Shown here piece by piece: positions 59,444 through 64,000 of a stretch of 64,000 nt of DNA (position 1 is the first letter of the stretch; every line of letters begins with the position of its first letter). Both the position numbers and the translations under genes were made by a program. Location of the stretch: positions 2,728,001-2,792,000 of the forward strand of contig JAACJK010000001.1 in the NCBI GenBank assembly GCA_013368325.1, given 5' to 3'. The stretch is from Ephemerocybe angulata (taxonomy: Eukaryota > Basidiomycota > Agaricomycetes > Agaricales > Psathyrellaceae). The notes under the pieces were generated by a model that saw only the letters and a program-made list of their open reading frames with translations, did no database searches and was not told the DNA's origin.

Positions 59444-61153
59444 ACATGTTCTTTCCATCCATCCCCACATCCTCACTCATCATCGTGAACGTGAAGCAGG
59501 CGACCCATATCCTCCCCCAGCCCCATTTCTCCCCCTTTGTTCCTTCAGGGATCTCCGGTAGAATCCCGAGGGCCGGAGACCCAACTCTACCCCCTATTTT
59601 CTTCACGAAAATACGGCATCCAGAGCCCGAGGAACCCTACCTCGCCCTGCCATCTACCGGCCTCATCAATGCATACACAGCACCCAAGCCTCCCAAGTAC
59701 TCTGGGCACGACATGGAGTTACGGGTATTCTGCAATATGGGTCCCGTAACAGCGATGCATACCAAAAATGGCAGCAAAGTCACCGCATACGCGTAAAGCA
59801 CGTTCCTCCGTGGCTCATCAGCTCACTGGTGGTTCAGTTCGTCCACTCGAGCACTGGCGACCCTGGACCCTACCTCATTCCCGCCCCACGCCTCATCGAA
59901 GGCTGTCCGAAGCGGTTTAGCTCGGGCTCGTTGAAAAGGATCTTCCGATCGTCGATCGTCGGGGTGACGGGAGCTGAGGGACAATGGCAGTGCGCGGGTC
60001 ATTTAAGCGCCCTGAATTGTGGTGCGTCGTTGTACTCATGTAGTTCCGCAGCGATGCTTTAGGAAATCTAGGCTTCCGCCCCTGCATAATTTACGCCCAA
60101 GGCTGTGAGTGCAGAAATGTAAATATACTGCGGGCCGTAATTCTCAGTCAGCCTTGGGCTTGGAAGGGTTCTTGTCAACAGTCACATGAAAGGGATTACT
60201 CGGAAAGGGTCTGTCGTTCGAAGCTGAGAAGAGAAGCACATGCGTTGGCATCAGAACGGGAATGGTATACCGCTGAATTCTGAAGGCTGTGAGGACTGGA
60301 CCAACGATGTGTCACCCGAACTGTTGAAAAGTGCAACTCAACGCCTCCGTACTCATTTAATTCAAGTTAGACTCACGAATAGGCGTGCCTTCCCCACGCA
60401 GAAATAAGTTCAATCTTGTTCCCCCTACCTCCATTCTTCTTGAAGGCGGTATAAACTGCGGGGCGGTCACAATGAAGCCAAGACAATCAACGAGCCGCGA
60501 AGGCTGATCCAGAGCTAATGAAACGACCTCTCAAACCAGTTCAGCCTTGGTCGGTGGACCTACAGCAGCTCCCAAGCATCCGAAGTAGCGCCCGTTGTCC
60601 CAAACCGGGTATATCAGTGTCGCTTTCACCGGAAACGGACAGGTTCATTCCATATCGAGTTCCAGATTGGTCTCCAGCGCTTGTCTTCATTGACATACCC
60701 TTGAACGAATAGACAATGAGATAGCGTGGCGCAGTACGTAGTGGTGTGCCAAGTTATCTGTGTGGGCGTCCAACGGTGTCCAAGGTATGTGCACACCAGC
60801 GCTTAACCTCCGATTGTGGTCGCCTTGTAATCTTTCCTTAGTCGAGTTGGATACAAATGCAGTTATACATCATACACACAAGCGGTCGGGCAACGTACAC
60901 ACAAGTCTACAGATACGAGAAAAACAACAGCGAAGCTCTATAAAAACAAGAAAATAGAAGGGAGGGTATGTGTCAGCATCGCTGCTATCCGCCTGACAAG
61001 TTGTTATTATACAGAATAAACAATAGCACAAGTGAAGCAAACCGAGTTCCATTTGTTATCTAGGGCCCCCACCAACGCGTCCACTTGAACGACGACTACG
61101 GACTTGCGATAGGCACAGTAAGATCGGCGTCGTCCATGTCCATCTTCACTGCT
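59444..61153. other. Gene-poor tract, right part
   Basis: About 1.7 kb. Two neighbouring plus-strand frames, 59446-59796 (contains HDMELRVFCNMGPVTAMHTK) and 59829-60062 (contains PYLIPAPRLIEGCPKRF and VTGAEGQWQCAGHLSALNC), have protein-like composition but different frames and no clean intron between them. They could be the remains of one gene. From 60063 on nothing is seen. Confidence 0.4.
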
Positions 61154-62936
61154 TCAATTGTCAACGGCCTCCACCTCCACCACACCCTCCTCGCTTTCCC
61201 CCTGTCGAATCTTGCTCATTTCCCGAATAAAGCTGCTTCCCCAGAACGCTGCGCTGTACTTGTTCACGTACTTGAACAGCTTTCGGTGGTTCTCTGCCCG
61301 TGTAGCAGGGTCAATCGTAACCGCCTCGTGGATCGCATCGGCGACCTGCTGCGAGTCCCAAGGGTTCACCACGATGGAGCCATTCAAGCTCTGCGCGGCG
61401 CCGGCGAACTCGGAAAGGATCATGACACCTTGGCGGGCCTGCTGGCAAGCGATGTACTCGTATGAAACCTGTGCGCAATATATTGTAAGTTCGCGCTCGA
61501 ACTCTGAACACATGCTTGGCAAGGGGTAGACGTACCAGGTTCATGCCGTCTCGTGTACTGGTGACGAGACATACATCGCTTACGGCATAAAGTGCGCACA
61601 GTTCATCAAAGTTAAGGCTCTTGTGCATGAAGTGGATGGGCATGAACTCCACAGTCCCGAACCGCCCATTGATACGACCGACAAGCTCGTTGACGGTGGA
61701 ACGCAAGTTCTGATACTCTTCTACGTCCTGCCGAGAGGGAACCGCCAATTGAACCATGACGACCTAGATGCCAAGCTGTATCAGGCGTGATTCCGAACAA
61801 CGGTAGGGTGGCTGCCATACCTTTCCAATCCATTCAGGATGCTGTGTTAAGAAAAGCTCGAGCGCATGCAGTTTTTGGGGTACACCCTTGATATAATCCA
61901 GACGATCCACCCCGACGATGACTTTGACGCCGCTGAAGCGTTGCTCCAGTTGAGCTATCCGGTCAATCACACCAGGTTTCTGAAGGTTCTGTGATACGGA
62001 GTTAGGGGACACGCGGAACAAAACAGAAGAAGGAACGCACATCGATGAAAGTACTGGGCTCAATTCCGATGGGGAATGTACCAACGTGCGCAAGCCTGCC
62101 TTCAAACTCTACACCGTTGGGCATAGTCGGAAGGTTTAGGATTCGAGTGCAGGATGATAAGAAGTGGCGAGCATAATCATATGTGTGGAATCCAATCAGG
62201 TCGCAGTAAAGCACCCCGAGAAGGATCTCGCGACGAACAGGAAGAATCCTGAAAGAAGATTAGTGTGAGAGAGTACTCCGGGCTCGGAACGCGTGAACAC
62301 AAACCGGTAGATCTCGCTACTGGGAAATGGTGTGTGGAGGAAGTATCCGATCTTGACATTGGGGATGCGTTTGCTCGCCATGGTGAGTTCGAAGGGGATC
62401 CCTTCCGTGATCTTGGAGAGCTCGTCGAGGGTGAGTTCCCCAAGGTTATCGCGTCCGTCGATCATGCCCCGCAGGAGCATAGGCAGCAGCATGAGATGGT
62501 AATCCTGGACCCAGACCATCGAGCCGGGCTTAATGTGGTGTCTAACCGCGTCGGCGAACTGCATATTCGCCTGTCTGTACGCCAGCCAGTTCTCCTCGTC
62601 AAAGTTCATCTCTCCCGGGTGGTAATGGAATAGCGGCCAGAGGATTGAATTCGAGAACCCGTTGTAGTGGCGGTCAGCTACGTCATCGTCCAGGTAGACG
62701 GCCTGGCACGAATACTCGTCCCTGAGACGCCTGTCGACGATCGGCCTGTCCTTGTGAGGGATGAAGAAGCCTGGCCACCCGATCCAGGTGAAGTTGAGCG
62801 ATTTCTTGAATCCGGAGAGGGCAGAGACGAGACCACCCGAGGACATCTTGAAGTGGTATTCGCCCTGGGCATCCTTGCTGATGGTGACGGGGAGACGGTT
62901 GGAGATGACTATGAGATGCCCGCCTTCGGTAGCCAT
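61154..62936 (-). CDS. TPS1: Trehalose-6-phosphate synthase
   Basis: GT20 enzyme that makes trehalose-6-phosphate from UDP-glucose and glucose-6-phosphate, about 500 residues over five exons. Start MATEGGHLIVISNRLPVTIS, then FTWIGWPGFFIP, the VWVQDYHLMLLP and FLHTPFPSSEIYR motifs, CDLIGFHTYDYARHFLSSC, VGVDRLDYIKGVPQKL (UDP-glucose and phosphate contacts), FMHKSLNFDELCALYAVSDV, STRDGMNLV joined to SYEYIACQQ. The end is acidic (EEGVVEVEAVDN). ATG at 62936 matches family starts; an in-frame ATG at 63059 would add 41 residues of hydrophobic, low-quality sequence. The stand-alone synthase lacks a phosphatase domain, as in yeast Tps1. Confidence 0.95.
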
Positions 62937-63238
62937 GTCTTCAGATGGGAGTTGGGGAGACGATGCAGGAGCAGCAGCTGCAGTTAAGAGGGACGAGAAA
63001 ACTGGTGGCAGGGACCAAAAGCAGAAGATGGGAAGAAGATCAGGATCCGAGGGCTGCATCCACCGTCATCTTTGATCGCTAAAGTTGATCATCGTCATTT
63101 CCGATGTAACACCGGTAATCTAGATGAAAAGGCATCCCGGGTCTTCACGATTTCTGAGGTAGAAAACAACCATGTTCGAGGTACTAGCTACTACACATGC
63201 GAGATACCAAACTACAGCGGCAGATCTCCGGAAATCGT

Positions 63239-64000
63239 TTAATCGAAGAGTCCGAAGCCCTACACAAACGTGCGTTAGACTGTGTTCTGCAGATCCGCGA
63301 GTTGGAAAACATACCATGTCGTCGTCGGACTCCTCCTTCTCCTCCTCCTTCTCCTCAGCCTTGGGGGCATCGGAGGCAGCCTCAGTCGCAACGGGGGCAG
63401 CGACGGCGAAGGCCTCGGGGTTGGCAAGGTACTCCTTGACCTTCTCGGCGCCGTCGAAGGTGTACTCGGTGGCGAGGGAGAGGGCGAGCAAGTTCTTGTA
63501 AGCGTTGACAAGAACGTGGCTGACGGAGGCGATCGTGGGGTACTTGAGGGCCAAAGAGATGGCGGCAATGGTCTTGATACCGGACAAGAAGCGGTCAACA
63601 AGCTCCTGCTCGTCAATGTCGAGGACGGAAGGCGAGAAGATGTTTCCGCTGTCGAAGATTTGGATGACAGTCATTCCGTATGTGAAGGGAGAGATGTTCA
63701 ACATGTTGAGCAAAGTGGCTTCGGAAGGACCGACACGGGTGCCAGCAACGACGACACGGACATCAGAGACGATTTCGATGGTACCACGGGCAATCTTGGT
63801 GGGGATACCGAGAGCCTGGAAGAAAGAGGTCTTTCCGGGCTCCATACCGGTGTTACCAGCAGGGACGGTAACATCGACGGTGGCCAAAGCACCAGCACGG
63901 GCAGGGGCGGCGACCTTGTTGGCGACGATGAGGTCGCGGATGTCCTTGAGGTCATTGTCGGTGAAGACGAATCCGATGTTGCCCCTGACGTAGGGAAGGA
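63239..64000 (-). CDS. RPP0: 60S acidic ribosomal protein P0 (uL10), 3' part
   Basis: Partial; the 5' end lies beyond the window. Visible text on the minus strand runs from [20 protein letters not shown] through [40 protein letters not shown] to the Ala/Glu-rich hinge ([14 protein letters not shown]) joined by splicing to the final exon GFGLFD, the universal C-terminus that recruits elongation factors. The last exon begins after an intron ending at about 63260 (acceptor TGTAG). P0 scaffolds the ribosomal stalk with P1/P2. High codon bias toward C-ending codons is visible, as for a highly expressed gene. Confidence 0.95.

Noticed and set aside
1..64000. CRISPR arrays, bacterial operons, insertion sequences
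   Set aside because: None seen; the window is clearly eukaryotic, and I saw no array of regularly spaced repeats or transposase motifs.

Overview
The window is a piece of nuclear genome from a filamentous fungus, most likely a mushroom-forming basidiomycete (Agaricomycetes). The signs are dense protein genes on both strands, many short GT-AG introns of about 50-75 bases, intergenic gaps mostly below 1 kb, intron-bearing tRNA genes, and fungus-specific products (Svf1, a Pmc1-type calcium pump, C-5 sterol desaturase, MIPC-type GT32 mannosyltransferase, Vps51). I cannot name the species. Spans given for genes are start codon to stop codon, introns included. Several exon chains were checked base by base and sum to whole codons; others are approximate inside the span.

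Layout. 0-5 kb: a CaCA-family cation exchanger (+) and an F-box protein (-). 4.8-10.3 kb: two near-identical intron-containing tRNA-Phe genes bracket an AflY/questin-oxidase-like gene and a tiny two-exon gene for a 54-residue secreted peptide. 10.6-18.4 kb: an intact NUDIX hydrolase, a decayed MFS transporter, an intact GT32 mannosyltransferase and a decayed SWT1-like PIN-domain gene. 18.4-27 kb: a pICln/Lot5-like protein, a large Nup159/Nup214-type nucleoporin, and an SH3 protein sharing a 181-bp divergent promoter with the nucleoporin. 27-36 kb: a PfkB sugar kinase, an Acl4-like TPR chaperone, an unrecognised nuclear-looking protein, Svf1 and an Oma1-like mitochondrial metalloprotease. 37-46 kb: an unrecognised protein, Vps51, an AT-hook/SANT protein, a DUF1295 reductase-like protein and Erg3. 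46-56 kb: a C2-domain protein, Rae1/Gle2 and a Pmc1-type Ca2+-ATPase. 55.6-61.1 kb: a gene-poor tract holding one intron-containing tRNA-Arg(CCG). 61-64 kb: trehalose-6-phosphate synthase and the 3' part of ribosomal protein P0.

Most genes are housekeeping and not organised as a pathway cluster. Themes that recur are calcium export (CaCA exchanger, Pmc1), nuclear pore and mRNA export (Nup159, Rae1), membrane lipid and sterol chemistry (GT32, DUF1295, Erg3) and ribosome biogenesis (Acl4, P0). The most unusual items are the secreted peptide gene, two genes broken by several frameshifts on either side of an intact one, and the duplicated tRNA-Phe genes that share a G27-A43 mismatch in the anticodon stem.
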